From: Fulvivirga imtechensis AK7
GTDB taxonomy: Bacteria > Bacteroidota > Bacteroidia > Cytophagales > Cyclobacteriaceae
Direction: 5' to 3'
Assembly (NCBI RefSeq): GCF_000331535.1
Contig: NZ_AMZN01000007.1
Coordinates: 1-49,918 of the forward strand
Length of the DNA: 49,918 nt
Shown here: positions 9,686 through 19,206 of the stretch, one piece after another
Layout: every line of letters starts with the position of its first letter
How positions within the stretch are numbered: the first letter of the stretch is position 1
The notes under the pieces: generated by a model
Database searches by the model: none
What the model was told of the DNA's origin: nothing
Seen by the model: only the letters and a program-made list of their open reading frames with translations
Made by a program: the position numbers and the translations under genes

Positions 9686-9796
9686 TGCAGATGTGAGATA
9701 TGAGATTTGAGATTCGGTATCTGTATTTGACGCCCCGGCACCTGACGCTTTGCTCTTAGCACTTGGCGCTTTGCTCATTACGCCAAGCGCTTCGCC

Positions 9797-10390
9797 CTAA
9801 TGCATTCTGTCGGGCCTTACCTCAAGGGTTTTGATGATCTCCGCTTCAGCAGCAAGGATCTCTTTCCATCGTTGATTCACATAGGCCTCTGGTTTATATG
9901 ATTTCGCCAATTTTAGGAAATTTTTATAATGCCCTGCTTCGGATACCATCAATTCATAGTAAAATTGCTGCAGGCTTTTATCACTGATATTCTTCCAGAG
10001 TAGCCTGAAGCGCTCGCAGCTTCGAGCTTCTATAAGCGCATTGATCAACAGCTTTTCCACCAATTGATCTTCTCTGCTTCCTCCCTTTTTCTCTATATGA
10101 GCCAATTGCGCCACATATTCATCCCTTCTTTGTTTGCCCAAACTGAAACCTCGCTTTTTCATCTCCTCAAGCACACGCTCAAAATGACTCCATTCTTCGG
10201 CTACTACAGGGGTCAGCATGTCTACCAGCTCCTGTCGTTCGGGGTATTTAACGATAAGCGATATACAAGAACTGGCGGCTTTTTGCTCACAGTAAGCGTG
10301 ATCAATTAGGATATCCTCTATGTTTTTTTCTGCAATGTTGACCCATCTCGGGTCGGTTGGTAGCTCTAATCCAAGTACATGTTTTTCCAT
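9797..10390 (-). CDS. miaE: tRNA-(ms2io6A37)-hydroxylase MiaE-like
   Basis: A 197-residue protein, the size of MiaE. The start is taken at ATG 10390 (MEKHVLGLEL); a longer frame would run into the upstream porin gene. It is an all-helical non-haem diiron protein: the ligand motifs are seen as DHAYCEQKAASS, then EEWSHFERVLEEM, then ALIEARSCERF and SEAGHYKNFLKL. In known members the enzyme hydroxylates the isopentenyl group of ms2i6A37 in tRNAs reading U-starting codons, using oxygen. It is the last gene of the run lpxK-porin-miaE, 8 bases after the porin stop; the link between these jobs is unclear. Confidence 0.85.
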   Translation of the reverse strand: MEKHVLGLELPTDPRWVNIAEKNIEDILIDHAYCEQKAASSCISLIVKYPERQELVDMLTPVVAEEWSHFERVLEEMKKRGFSLGKQRRDEYVAQLAHIEKKGGSREDQLVEKLLINALIEARSCERFRLLWKNISDKSLQQFYYELMVSEAGHYKNFLKLAKSYKPEAYVNQRWKEILAAEAEIIKTLEVRPDRMH

Positions 10391-10398
10391 TCTAATAT

Positions 10399-12318
10399 CT
10401 AATCGTAAAAAGCCCAATTAATGCCAAAATCAAGAACATTGTCCTGAGCAGGGTAATCAGGTGTAAGGAAATACCCATTTTCTCTGAATAACTTCATGAA
10501 GTTATTATACTTGATAAAGAACCTGCCCCTGTTGATTTTGGCATTAACGAATATATCCAGTACAGGAAAAAAAGGAACCTCAAAGCCCTCTCCGACATAA
10601 AACTGCATAATGGCCGGATCATAAGCCTGTGCTTCATAAGCTGTTTTTACATGAACATCTATCCCGGTTTGTAGTTCGAGATTTCCTTTAAAGAAAATAT
10701 TCGCGTAGGATATCTGGCCATTGCCAAAAAGCTCGGGAACACTAATGGCATCGGCTGACCCTCCCGAAACATTGGCATAAATGACCTTGGTCTTGAAATT
10801 AAAATGCCTGAGGAAATCAACACTCAGGTCAAACTGCCCTTTAAGTAAATTGATATCACCCGATGCTTGTACGGGTAACACTGACTGCTCACCCTCGTCA
10901 ACATTAAATTTCCTGAAGTAAACATAGTTGGTCAGCAAATTATATTCTCCCGAGGGCATCAATGCTATTGGTCCCAGCTTCAACAGAAAACCCGCTTTTA
11001 AGCCTGATGAAATGGGGGATTTAAAGTCGTTGATCCAAAAATCATGGCTTCCCCTGTACGCTCTCTGAATGTAGGCGGGCAGGTATTTAGCGCTGACTGC
11101 CTCCGCGAAAAACCAACTGTTCCTTATCTCAGCCCCAAATCTATACTCCCCGCCAAGCTTATATTCGCCATATGCGCTGATATAACTGATGGAATCATTG
11201 CCAAATCGCAAATTAAACCCACCATAATTCTCGAGATACTTCGTTTCAAAATTAAGTGTATCCGGCAGGTACTTATACCTGAAGTCTACATCGCGCGCTT
11301 TATAATAGAAGTTGTAAAAAGTCTTTCCAATATCCCCTTTTACCCCGATCTCATGCATACGATAAATCAGCTTTGAACGGTCTTTTACAATAGCCGAATC
11401 CACCTCTATGAAATCAAAAAAAGTCTGTGTGGTATCCAACTGATCCAGGAAATCATTTTGCTGCTTGTACCTGTCATAAGAATGGTAAAGCTGAATAAAA
11501 TCATTCAGTTTATACTGATGGTATATATGATAGTTGGTGCGTAGCTCATCTGTCTCCGCGTTGGTAAGGGTTATCTGACGGTTTTGATCGAAAAAGACAT
11601 CGTTACTGTTCTCGGTGCCATCAGTCAGTATACCTCCATATTCATCTACCTTATGTCTGTTTCTGATAAAGCTCCCTAATATAGTATAGCGGCCATTCCT
11701 GGTGCTATAGCTACCAAAGCCTCTGTAGTAGATCCCTTCCGCATGGCGATCGCCCCGGCCTCTCCGTTGGATCTGTTTATCAATGAATAACCCTCTGAAA
11801 TCAAATCCAAAGTTGGAGCGTTCATCGATATTCCTTGTATACGCAGCCTCAGTGATGGACCTTCCACGTCCTCCCCATATAATGCCGAACTTAGAATATG
11901 GAGATCGTGTGTCAAAATACCTGACCTCTTCCGGCCCCTGATAGAAAATATCATAAATGTTAAAACCTGAAGTAGCCCCGATCTGATGAGGTATCTGAGG
12001 ATAAATCGGATTCATTGCTGTTCCTATATTTCCCAGGTTCTGATACAAATTCTCTGTTTGTGCCACAAATTGATATTTGTGAAGGTCAACTACAGAAGTG
12101 TCAATATTCCAGTAATGGGGATTATTATATTTAATATTTCTTTCAAATGTAAACCGGGTGGTACTTGGGCCATATACCTGCTTCGTAGAATCATCCAAAA
12201 TACCTGATCCAACACGATCCTTTCGTCCTTCCTCAGGTATTTCTATTTGAGAAAATGCCTGATTGGCCAGAGACAGAAATACTAAAATAATAGCTGCTAA
12301 TCTAAATTCCACGCTCAA
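10399..12318 (-). CDS. Outer-membrane putative porin (Porin_10 type)
   Basis: A 639-residue protein with a signal peptide (cut near NQAFSQ) and then a long beta-barrel-like sequence rich in Tyr, Phe, Asn and Gly, with alternating polar/aromatic strands such as IQLYHSYDRYKQQNDF and GEYKLGGEYRFGAEIRNSWF. The early block YKFVAQTENLYQNLGNIGTA with TSGFNIYDIFYQGPEEVRYFDTRSP style spacing matches what I know as the Bacteroidota 'putative porin' family. It ends in LDFGINWAFYD with an aromatic near the C-terminus. It sits 16 bases downstream of lpxK, which makes sense for outer-membrane assembly. Pore selectivity is unknown. Confidence 0.8.
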   Translation of the reverse strand: MSVEFRLAAIILVFLSLANQAFSQIEIPEEGRKDRVGSGILDDSTKQVYGPSTTRFTFERNIKYNNPHYWNIDTSVVDLHKYQFVAQTENLYQNLGNIGTAMNPIYPQIPHQIGATSGFNIYDIFYQGPEEVRYFDTRSPYSKFGIIWGGRGRSITEAAYTRNIDERSNFGFDFRGLFIDKQIQRRGRGDRHAEGIYYRGFGSYSTRNGRYTILGSFIRNRHKVDEYGGILTDGTENSNDVFFDQNRQITLTNAETDELRTNYHIYHQYKLNDFIQLYHSYDRYKQQNDFLDQLDTTQTFFDFIEVDSAIVKDRSKLIYRMHEIGVKGDIGKTFYNFYYKARDVDFRYKYLPDTLNFETKYLENYGGFNLRFGNDSISYISAYGEYKLGGEYRFGAEIRNSWFFAEAVSAKYLPAYIQRAYRGSHDFWINDFKSPISSGLKAGFLLKLGPIALMPSGEYNLLTNYVYFRKFNVDEGEQSVLPVQASGDINLLKGQFDLSVDFLRHFNFKTKVIYANVSGGSADAISVPELFGNGQISYANIFFKGNLELQTGIDVHVKTAYEAQAYDPAIMQFYVGEGFEVPFFPVLDIFVNAKINRGRFFIKYNNFMKLFRENGYFLTPDYPAQDNVLDFGINWAFYD

Positions 12319-12334
12319 AATTAACTAAAAACTC

Positions 12335-13366
12335 CTAATCTGAATAAGACCTGATTGAATTCAGGACCATTTCATCAAATCTCTTGCCACCATTTACAAA
12401 AACAGTCTCAATAGGCAAATAAAATACCGGAAGCCCGGAAAATTCACCTTTTTTCAATAAAGGATGTAGCTTTACCATATCCTTTTCTGTTGTCAACACA
12501 CACGCGACATCTTTCGCCTTTGCTTCAAATTCCTTCTTGATCAAACGCACGTCTTTTTCTGTATAGTCATGGTGATCTTTAAAGTAATGTTCACCAATTA
12601 ATCTATAATTCGCCTCTATGTGTTCCTTAAGAGACCTGGGGTTAGCGATACCGGTTACCAAGAATACATTTTGACAGAAATCTCTTGTCCCCGAAATTCT
12701 CTGTGGAGGCAGATAAGCAATGGAGCTAAATGCGATATGGGCGGTCGGATTATATTTTTTTATCTGCAGGTCATACCTGTGTACATCCGGGTTTTCAGGA
12801 CACTTGGTAACCACAATGATATCAGCCCTTTTTGCCCCCTTTCTACTTTCTCTTAATCGGCCAGTTGGCAAAATGTGGTCTTCAAAAAATGGCTTTGTAT
12901 AATCAGTAAGAAGGATATTAAGACTTGGTTTTACAGGACGATGCTGGTAGGCATCATCAAGTATGATCACCTCCGTATCAGGCAATTCCGCCAAAATAAA
13001 AGGAATGGCCACCGCACGCTGCTCCCCTACTGTAACATACACATGATCAAACTTTTTATAAAACAGATATGGTTCATCTCCTATAGTCTTGGGAGTATCC
13101 TCCTCAGTAGCAATCCTGAATCCACGAGATTGCCTGCCATAGCCTCTGCTCAACGTTACGAGCTTCCTGTTTCTCAGTAGTCGTATAATATACTCTACCA
13201 TGGGGCTTTTTCCCGTACCCCCGACTGACAAGTTACCCACAGATATAACATTGGTCTGAAACTCAAAAGATCTTTTGTAACCTGTATCGTACAAATAATT
13301 CCTTAAACGCGTGATCAGGTCATATAAAAAGGTGAATGGAAAAAGTAAGACGCCTAAAAAATTCAT
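12335..13366 (-). CDS. lpxK: Tetraacyldisaccharide 4'-kinase LpxK
   Basis: LpxK phosphorylates the 4' position of the lipid A disaccharide at the inner membrane. The start is set at ATG 13366 (MNFLGVLLFPF), giving 343 residues and the typical N-terminal membrane-associated helix; a longer frame would cross into the control region of the divergent nif3 gene. Key features are the Walker A motif NLSVGGTGKS (about residues 45-54), SRGYGR, VGDEP-like IGDEPYLFYKKF, VIILDDAYQHRPVKP (the DD-QH motif typical of LpxK) and VVTKCP. First gene of a minus-strand run with the putative porin and miaE, divergent from nif3 with about 60 bases between the starts. Confidence 0.95.
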   Translation of the reverse strand: MNFLGVLLFPFTFLYDLITRLRNYLYDTGYKRSFEFQTNVISVGNLSVGGTGKSPMVEYIIRLLRNRKLVTLSRGYGRQSRGFRIATEEDTPKTIGDEPYLFYKKFDHVYVTVGEQRAVAIPFILAELPDTEVIILDDAYQHRPVKPSLNILLTDYTKPFFEDHILPTGRLRESRKGAKRADIIVVTKCPENPDVHRYDLQIKKYNPTAHIAFSSIAYLPPQRISGTRDFCQNVFLVTGIANPRSLKEHIEANYRLIGEHYFKDHHDYTEKDVRLIKKEFEAKAKDVACVLTTEKDMVKLHPLLKKGEFSGLPVFYLPIETVFVNGGKRFDEMVLNSIRSYSD

Positions 13367-13427
13367 GAATGACCTGTCAGGTATTGCACATTTACATAAC
13401 TTTGAATCACCACAAAATTGGCCATTT

Positions 13428-14525
13428 ATGACTAAAATAAAAGACATAATCCAATATTTAGAAAATATTGCTCCTCCGGCATATCAAGAGGGTTACGACA
13501 ACTCCTGCCTGATTACTGGCGACAGCAGTATGGCGGTTACGAATGTGCTTATTACACTCGATGTAACCGAAGAAGTCGTGCAGGAAGCCCTGGATAAAAA
13601 CTGCAACCTGATAATAGCGCACCATCCCATTATCTTTAAGGGATTGAAGTCGCTTACCGGGCGTAATTATGTGGAGAGAACAGTGATAAAAGCTTTGAAG
13701 AATGATGTAGCCATTTATGCCATTCATACGAATCTTGATAATGTATTCAATGGTGTAAATAAAAAGATATGCGATAAGATTGGCCTGGAAAACACTTCTG
13801 TTTTAGTACCCAGGCCCGCTATGTTATCAAAACTGGTAACATTTATCCCCAAACAAAACACGCGGGAAGTATTAGATGCTGTGCATTCTGCGGGTGCAGG
13901 CAACATCGGAAATTACAGCCATTGTAGCTTTCGCGTGGAAGGCACAGGTACCTTTAAGCCCAATGATGTGGCCAGTCCTCACATTGGAAAAGCCAACGAG
14001 CAGGAAGAGGTAACTGAAGACAGAGTAGAGTTGATACTTCCCACTCATCTGGAGAGGAAGGTAATTGCCGCCCTGCACCACGCCCATCCTTATGAAGAGG
14101 TAGCTTATTTTCTCTCTCCCCTGAGCAACTACAGCCAAGAGGTTGGAGCCGGCATGATGGGAGAATTAAAGGAAGAAATGGAACCTTTTGCCTTTTTAAA
14201 ACATTTAAAAAGTAGTATGTCGCTGACTTGTGTAAGACATACACGCACTTTGAAAAAAGGAATAAAAAAGGTAGCCGTTTGCGGAGGCTCAGGTAGTTTT
14301 TTACTGCCGGCAGCCATTGCTCAAAAAGCTGATGTATATATTACTGCTGACTTTAAGTATCATGAGTTTTTTGATGCTGAAGACAGGATCATAATAGCGG
14401 ATATCGGACATTATGAAAGTGAAGTCTTTACAAAAGAATTAATTCATGAGATATTAAGTAAAAAATTTACTACCTTTGCACACAATTTATCAGAAACTGT
14501 AACAAATCCAATTAGTTACTTATAG
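13428..14525 (+). CDS. Nif3-like dinuclear metal centre protein (DUF34/YqfO type)
   Basis: A 365-residue protein starting at ATG 13428 (MTKIKDIIQYLENIAPP). The N-terminal and C-terminal parts form the split NIF3 domain with metal-binding histidines in LIIAHHPIIFKGL, AIYAIHTNLDN and, near the end, DIGHYESEVFTKELI. The centre (about 130-235) holds the PII-like insert found in longer bacterial members (VTFIPKQNTREVLDAVHSAG, ending HHAHPYEEVAYFLSPL). Nif3 proteins are nearly universal, form hexamers with a dinuclear metal site and are suspected GTP-cyclohydrolase-like or metal-handling enzymes. It is followed after 5 bases by the coiled-coil gene, a neighbour pairing I recall as common in bacteria. 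Confidence 0.9.
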   Translation: MTKIKDIIQYLENIAPPAYQEGYDNSCLITGDSSMAVTNVLITLDVTEEVVQEALDKNCNLIIAHHPIIFKGLKSLTGRNYVERTVIKALKNDVAIYAIHTNLDNVFNGVNKKICDKIGLENTSVLVPRPAMLSKLVTFIPKQNTREVLDAVHSAGAGNIGNYSHCSFRVEGTGTFKPNDVASPHIGKANEQEEVTEDRVELILPTHLERKVIAALHHAHPYEEVAYFLSPLSNYSQEVGAGMMGELKEEMEPFAFLKHLKSSMSLTCVRHTRTLKKGIKKVAVCGGSGSFLLPAAIAQKADVYITADFKYHEFFDAEDRIIIADIGHYESEVFTKELIHEILSKKFTTFAHNLSETVTNPISYL

Positions 14526-14530
14526 ATTAC

Positions 14531-15310
14531 ATGGAAAACACTAGTGTTGCACAAAAACTCGAAGCTCTTGTAAAATTACAATCTATTGATTCAAAGCTTG
14601 ATGAAATAAAAAAATTAAGAGGGGATTTGCCTGATGAAGTTCAGGATCTCGAAGACGAGATTGAGGGGTACAAAACCAGACTTGGAAGATTCAGCACCGA
14701 ATTAGAAGAACTGGAACAATCTATAAAAGATAGCCGCGTAGGCATCAAAGAAGCAGAAAAGCTGATCCAAAAATACAACGAACAGCAAAACAACGTTCGA
14801 AATAACCGTGAGTATGACGCCATCACCAAAGAGGTGGAACTTCAGGAGTTAGAGATCCAGATCCTTGAGAAAAAAATAAAGGAAGCTCACGAAGCCATCG
14901 AAAGAAAAAAAGAAGAAATTCAAAGTATCGAGTCCCTGATAAGTGACAGAGGCGCAGATCTCGACAATAAGCAGCAAGAATTAAAAGAGATTCTTGAAGA
15001 TAGCGAAGAGGAAGAATCTAAGTTAAGAAGCGACAGGGAAAAGGCAACGAAGAAAATTGAGCCCAAATTATTAAAATACTACGAGAAGCTACGGGTTAAT
15101 CTTTCAAATGGGCTGGCTGTAGTTTCGGTAAAAAGAGGCGCAGCAGAGGGATGTAACATCGTGATCCCTCCTCAAAAGATTGCCGAGATACGAGAGAAGA
15201 AAAAGATTGTTATTGATGAGCACTCAGGTAGAATTCTGGCCGATGTGGACATGGAATCTATGACGGATGATAAACCCAAAAGAGCAACCAGAAGAAAGAA
15301 AAAGGCATAA
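14531..15310 (+). CDS. Coiled-coil protein of the C4 zinc-ribbon family, ribbon degenerate
   Basis: A 259-residue protein: about residues 5-175 are a long charged coiled coil, and the tail is highly basic (RATRRKKKA). The length, the hairpin-like helix pair and the block GCNIVIPPQKIAEIREKKKI match COG1579, proteins that normally end in a zinc ribbon with CxxC ... CxxC (often CGGC before PPQ and C-x-x-CGR later). Here only Cys208 remains: the first pair reads AEGC and the second reads DEHSGR in place of CxxCGR. Zinc can hardly be bound, though the fold around PPQ and GRIL is kept. The downstream partner nif3 is 5 bases upstream. Function in the family is poorly known. Confidence 0.85.
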   Translation: MENTSVAQKLEALVKLQSIDSKLDEIKKLRGDLPDEVQDLEDEIEGYKTRLGRFSTELEELEQSIKDSRVGIKEAEKLIQKYNEQQNNVRNNREYDAITKEVELQELEIQILEKKIKEAHEAIERKKEEIQSIESLISDRGADLDNKQQELKEILEDSEEEESKLRSDREKATKKIEPKLLKYYEKLRVNLSNGLAVVSVKRGAAEGCNIVIPPQKIAEIREKKKIVIDEHSGRILADVDMESMTDDKPKRATRRKKKA

Positions 15311-15312
15311 GC

Positions 15313-16792
15313 TTGGTTTTATCAGGATACATTCATTTTATAAAAAGGGTAAGCCTTCCAGCTTACCTTTTTTTTTGTACCATAGGCTACTCCTACGCCA
15401 GTGATGTTGACTGGCAATTTAACGAACAGGAAAAAAAGGCATATCAACACATCATATCCCTCAGACTCGAGCAGGGCGAATTGCTATTAAAAAAAACAAG
15501 ACCCGCATCTCTTTATTTATACAACCTGAGTGAAACTCTGAAGATCATAGTTACAGATGACCCTACAATGTTTGATAATTATGAGGTGGGTGTAAAGCAT
15601 AGAACGGATATTATAGATGGTCTCAAGTCCGGTAGCCCCTACAAAAATTTTTACCTGGCAGAAATGTATCTGCAAAAAGCGTTTGTTAATCTAAAATTTG
15701 GTAATGACTGGACAGCCGCCTGGGATTTTCGCCAGGCCTACAAGCTGATCAGAAAAAACAGTGACCGCCAACACGCCAGCTTCATTCCCAACTACAAATC
15801 TATGGGCCTGCTGCACGTCATGATAGGATCAGTACCGGAGAGATACCAGTGGATAATGAGCCTATTGGGAATGCATGGCACCGTACAACAGGGTATTGCA
15901 GAGATACAACGAGTTGCTGATTCCGATGGTATGTTTAGCCAGGAAGCAAAAGTTGTACACTACCTCCTTCAGGCTTATTTGCTGAACGAATCTGATACAG
16001 CGGTATCAAACTTCAATGAGCTTTTTCAATTAAACGACAAAAACCTGCTATTCGGGTATCTCTACATGTCGCTACTGATCAAAAATTCGCAAAGTGAAAC
16101 GGCTCTTGATGTTTTTAATGACCTCATGGAACTGGATGATAACTACCTGGAATTCAATTTTCTTAATTACCTGGCGGGTGAAATATACCTTCAAAAAGGT
16201 GATTATCCATTAGCTGAGACATACTTTCATGATTTTATAAAGAATAGCAAAGGGGAAAATTTTATTAAAGACGCATATTATAAGCTGTTTCTCACTTATT
16301 GGATAAGTAATGAAGAAGACAAAGCGATAAGGGCTCATAAGAAGGCTCAATCTGCCGGGAAAACAATCTCAGAAGCGGATAAGCACGCGTCTAAAAGTCT
16401 GAGCCAAACCGAGTATCCGAATAAAATGATCATGAAGCTACGCCTGCTGACGGATGGCGGGTTTTACCAACAGGCGGAAGAACTTCTTGAACAGCCTTTT
16501 GTATTAAATTCAAAAAAAGAAAGGGTGGAATTTGTTTACCGAAAGGCAAGATTGTTGCACAAATCGGGAAAGATCAAAGAAGCAATAGGCCTGTATCAGG
16601 AGACTATCGATGCCTCCGGAAGGGAAAACTGGTACTTTGCTCCTAACGCCTGCCTGCAGCTAGGCTACATCTATCGGGCACAAAACGACACCCCCTGGGC
16701 GAAAAACTATTTCAACCAGGTGCTGAGCTACAAAAACCATGAGTACAAAACAAGTCTCGACAACAAAGCCAAAGCAGCGCTTGAACAGTTGT

Positions 16793-16794
<2 letters not shown>
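15313..16794 (+). CDS. Exported TPR-repeat protein, TTG start
   Basis: About 493 residues. There is no in-frame ATG near the front; the only plausible start is TTG 15313, two bases after the previous stop, which would give an export signal (SLPAYLFFCTIGYSYAS). The body is made of tetratricopeptide-like repeats, for example AEMYLQKAFVNLKFGNDWTA, LAGEIYLQKGDYPLAETYF, RKARLLHKSGKIKEAIGLYQ and LQLGYIYRAQNDTPWAKNYF. No enzymatic domain is seen. A strong intrinsic terminator hairpin (15342-15376) lies inside the predicted signal-peptide codons, so either expression is attenuated or transcription starts after it. It could be an outer-membrane or periplasmic adaptor; the exact role is unknown. Confidence 0.75.
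15342..15376 (+). terminator. Intrinsic terminator inside the start of the TPR gene
   Basis: GGTAAGC (15348-15354) pairs perfectly with GCTTACC (15361-15367) around the 6-base loop CTTCCA, extended by an A-run pairing with Ts, and followed by nine T residues. This has all marks of a Rho-independent terminator for the nif3/coiled-coil transcript, yet it lies in the codons for the TPR protein's N-terminus. Confidence 0.75.
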
Positions 16795-16905
<111 letters not shown>

Positions 16906-16908
16906 AAA

Positions 16909-17562
16909 TTAGAGCTGCGAACAGTATCCATTCAGGTGCCTTATATCATTGAAGGTGTGTAGCGAAAACATGTTGCCGGTATACACCAGCTTGTACATAC
17001 ACAGGTTGGAATGGGCAAACAAGTCCATGCACTGCAGTGGATAGTTAAGCATCTGACAAAGAAAAACCCTCATTGCCCTGCCATGCATACAGATCAAAAT
17101 GGTCTCCTCATTATCGTGAGATAAAATATGCTCCAACGCCTCCTTTTGCCGTTCAAAAACATCCTCAGGGCTCTCCCCGCCTTCAATTCGCAACGCAGTA
17201 TTACCCGCCTGCCATTCGGCTATTACCTGATGATAGTAAGCATCTTCTTCAGGTGTGATCTCCATACCTTCGCGTGTGCCCCAGTTGATCTCATTAAGTC
17301 CACTCAGCGCTTCATGAGGAATACCTTTCTGTATAAAACGCTCCACCGATTGAATACTTCTTTGCAGGGTAGAGGTGTATATCTTATCGAAGCTAACATG
17401 TTGAAAAGTCTTGTAAAATTGCTCCGCCTGCATGCGTCCCGTCTCATTTAAAGGTGCATCAATGCCACTGCCCTGCACTATTTTTTTAAGGTTATAGTCT
17501 GTCTGCCCGTGGCGTACCAAATATATTTTTTTGCTTTTCAATTTTGTCTGTATTTTTGGCAT
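16909..17562 (-). CDS. Histidine phosphatase family protein (phosphoglycerate-mutase-like)
   Basis: A 217-residue protein of the two-histidine phosphatase branch. The catalytic motif is IYLVRHGQTDYN with His18; the second histidine is in ILICMHGRAMRVFLCQML. Further typical elements are GSGIDAPLNETGRMQAE, IYTSTLQRSIQSVE and the Glu in LNEINWGTREGME. Members include phosphoglycerate mutases, alpha-ribazole phosphatase (CobC) and broad phosphatases. The short length and the absence of nearby cobalamin genes leave the substrate open. It is divergent from menI with only 28 bases between start codons, so the two promoters must overlap or lie within the genes. Confidence 0.9.
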   Translation of the reverse strand: MPKIQTKLKSKKIYLVRHGQTDYNLKKIVQGSGIDAPLNETGRMQAEQFYKTFQHVSFDKIYTSTLQRSIQSVERFIQKGIPHEALSGLNEINWGTREGMEITPEEDAYYHQVIAEWQAGNTALRIEGGESPEDVFERQKEALEHILSHDNEETILICMHGRAMRVFLCQMLNYPLQCMDLFAHSNLCMYKLVYTGNMFSLHTFNDIRHLNGYCSQL

Positions 17563-17590
17563 GCAAAATTAACTTTTTTTATCAATTAGC

Positions 17591-18013
17591 ATGATCAATC
17601 CTCTGATAACCCTCGAACAACTCAATAAAATGAATAACAATACCATGATGAAGCACCTGGATATTGAGTTTACCGAGGTAGGCCAGGATTTTATCAAAGC
17701 TAAAATGCCTGTTGACCACAGGCACCATCAGCCATATGGCCTTTTACACGGAGGCGCTAGTGTAGCGCTGGCAGAAACGTTAGGTAGTGTTGCAGCGCAC
17801 TGCTCTGTTGACAGTTCAAAATACTTTTGTGTAGGTCTCGAAATCAATGCTAATCACATCAAAGGGGTTCGGGATGGCTATGTTTACGGCATTACCACTC
17901 CTATCCATGTAGGGAAATCAACCCAGGTATGGGAAATAAAGATCACCAATGAACACCAGGAACTGGTGTGCGTTAGCAGGATAACAATGGCTATTTTAGA
18001 AAAACGAAAATAA
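17591..18013 (+). CDS. menI: 1,4-dihydroxy-2-naphthoyl-CoA thioesterase (hotdog fold)
   Basis: A 140-residue hotdog thioesterase. It contains the block HQPYGLLHGGASVALAETLG with His53 and Glu62, almost the same as in E. coli MenI (YdiI), followed by GLEINANHIKGVRDGYV and HVGKSTQVWEIKI. MenI releases 1,4-dihydroxy-2-naphthoate from its CoA ester in menaquinone biosynthesis. Its place as first gene before menF and menD supports this over a general PaaI-like thioesterase. The next gene begins 7 bases after its stop. Confidence 0.88.
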   Translation: MINPLITLEQLNKMNNNTMMKHLDIEFTEVGQDFIKAKMPVDHRHHQPYGLLHGGASVALAETLGSVAAHCSVDSSKYFCVGLEINANHIKGVRDGYVYGITTPIHVGKSTQVWEIKITNEHQELVCVSRITMAILEKRK

Positions 18014-18020
18014 CAAACAT

Positions 18021-19205
18021 TTGATATTAACTAAAAATATTAAGATCCGGTCTGCGGAGCAAGTGATCAGTAATGCCATCAGCTACTGCCAGAGAGAAGG
18101 CGCTTCTATCGCTGTCTGGAGACGCCCAGAAGAAAGAAATATTCATTTTATTGTTGATTTTTCTGCGGAAATGCGACCTATGGCTCATCCCCTGGAAAGT
18201 AAGATACCTGGCTTCGTATTTTCACCTTTTGATACCGATAACCATGGCTACCTGATCAGGGGAGATCTGCATTTTGACCTGGAGGGTAACCTCTCCGATG
18301 ATCTACCGAACTATAGTCTGACCGGCAAGAAAGATGATTTTTTAAATTACATTAATTCAAACCGGCAGAATACCTACCCGGCAGGCGTGATAAAAGTATC
18401 AACTGATGATACTGCAGAGGCTGCGTTTAAAAACCTGGTGAAGCGCTCTGTAGATGCAATACAAAAGGGGCAGCTTCAAAAGGTTGTCCCTTCACGAAAA
18501 CAGGAGATCACTTTCGAACAGCCGCTGAATGTAGGGATTAATTTTATCAGGTTGGCTGAAGCCTACCCTACTGCGTTTGTCTCTTTGGTTTTTATTCCGC
18601 AAACAGGCCTGTGGCTGGGAGCCACTCCGGAATTATTAATTAGCGTAAGGGATAATATTTTTAAGACAGTAGCATTGGCCGGCACTCAAAAATATAAAGA
18701 GGGGACTCCTTTGAACAATGTAGCCTGGACCCAGAAAGAAATAGAAGAGCAGGCGCTGGTGAGCAGATATATTATCAACTGCTTTAAAAAGATCAGACTC
18801 AGAGAATTTGATGAAGCAGGTCCAAAAACGGTCGTTGCCGGGAACTTACTCCATCTTAAAACAGAATTCAAAGTGGATATGGTGGCAACCAATTTTCCCG
18901 ACCTGGGGGACACAATGTTAAAACTGCTTCATCCGACCTCTGCGATATGTGGAATGCCCCTGGAGCCGGCAAAAAAGTTTTTGAAGGAACATGAAGCCTA
19001 TGACAGAGGGTATTTTAGCGGATACCTGGGGCCGACCAACATTAACAATGCCACAGAGCTGTATGTTAACCTCAGGTGCATGCACATCGAAGACTCAAAA
19101 GCCACCTTGTTTTCCGGAGCAGGTGTAACTGAAGATTCACACCCGGACAAAGAATGGCAGGAGACGGAGATAAAAATGAATACTTTACTAAATATCATTC
19201 AGTAG
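18021..19205 (+). CDS. menF: Isochorismate synthase (TTG start)
   Basis: About 394 residues of the chorismate-binding family. Visible signatures are LQKVVPSRKQEI, LGATPELLISV, VALAGTQKYKEGTPLNN, WTQKEIEEQALV, LLHLKTEFK, LLHPTSAICGMPLEPA and EAYDRGYFSGYLGP, which carry the Mg-binding glutamates and the active site. It converts chorismate to isochorismate, the first committed menaquinone step. No ATG lies near the front; TTG 18021 is the only start that keeps the N-terminal region and sits 7 bases after the menI stop. Isochorismate use for a siderophore is possible in theory, but menD is next door. Confidence 0.92.
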   Translation: MILTKNIKIRSAEQVISNAISYCQREGASIAVWRRPEERNIHFIVDFSAEMRPMAHPLESKIPGFVFSPFDTDNHGYLIRGDLHFDLEGNLSDDLPNYSLTGKKDDFLNYINSNRQNTYPAGVIKVSTDDTAEAAFKNLVKRSVDAIQKGQLQKVVPSRKQEITFEQPLNVGINFIRLAEAYPTAFVSLVFIPQTGLWLGATPELLISVRDNIFKTVALAGTQKYKEGTPLNNVAWTQKEIEEQALVSRYIINCFKKIRLREFDEAGPKTVVAGNLLHLKTEFKVDMVATNFPDLGDTMLKLLHPTSAICGMPLEPAKKFLKEHEAYDRGYFSGYLGPTNINNATELYVNLRCMHIEDSKATLFSGAGVTEDSHPDKEWQETEIKMNTLLNIIQ

Positions 19206-19206
19206 T

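Noticed and set aside
13311-13427. Long N-terminal extension of the Nif3 protein
   Set aside because: It overlaps the lpxK start and is not part of the family; ATG 13428 begins the conserved region.
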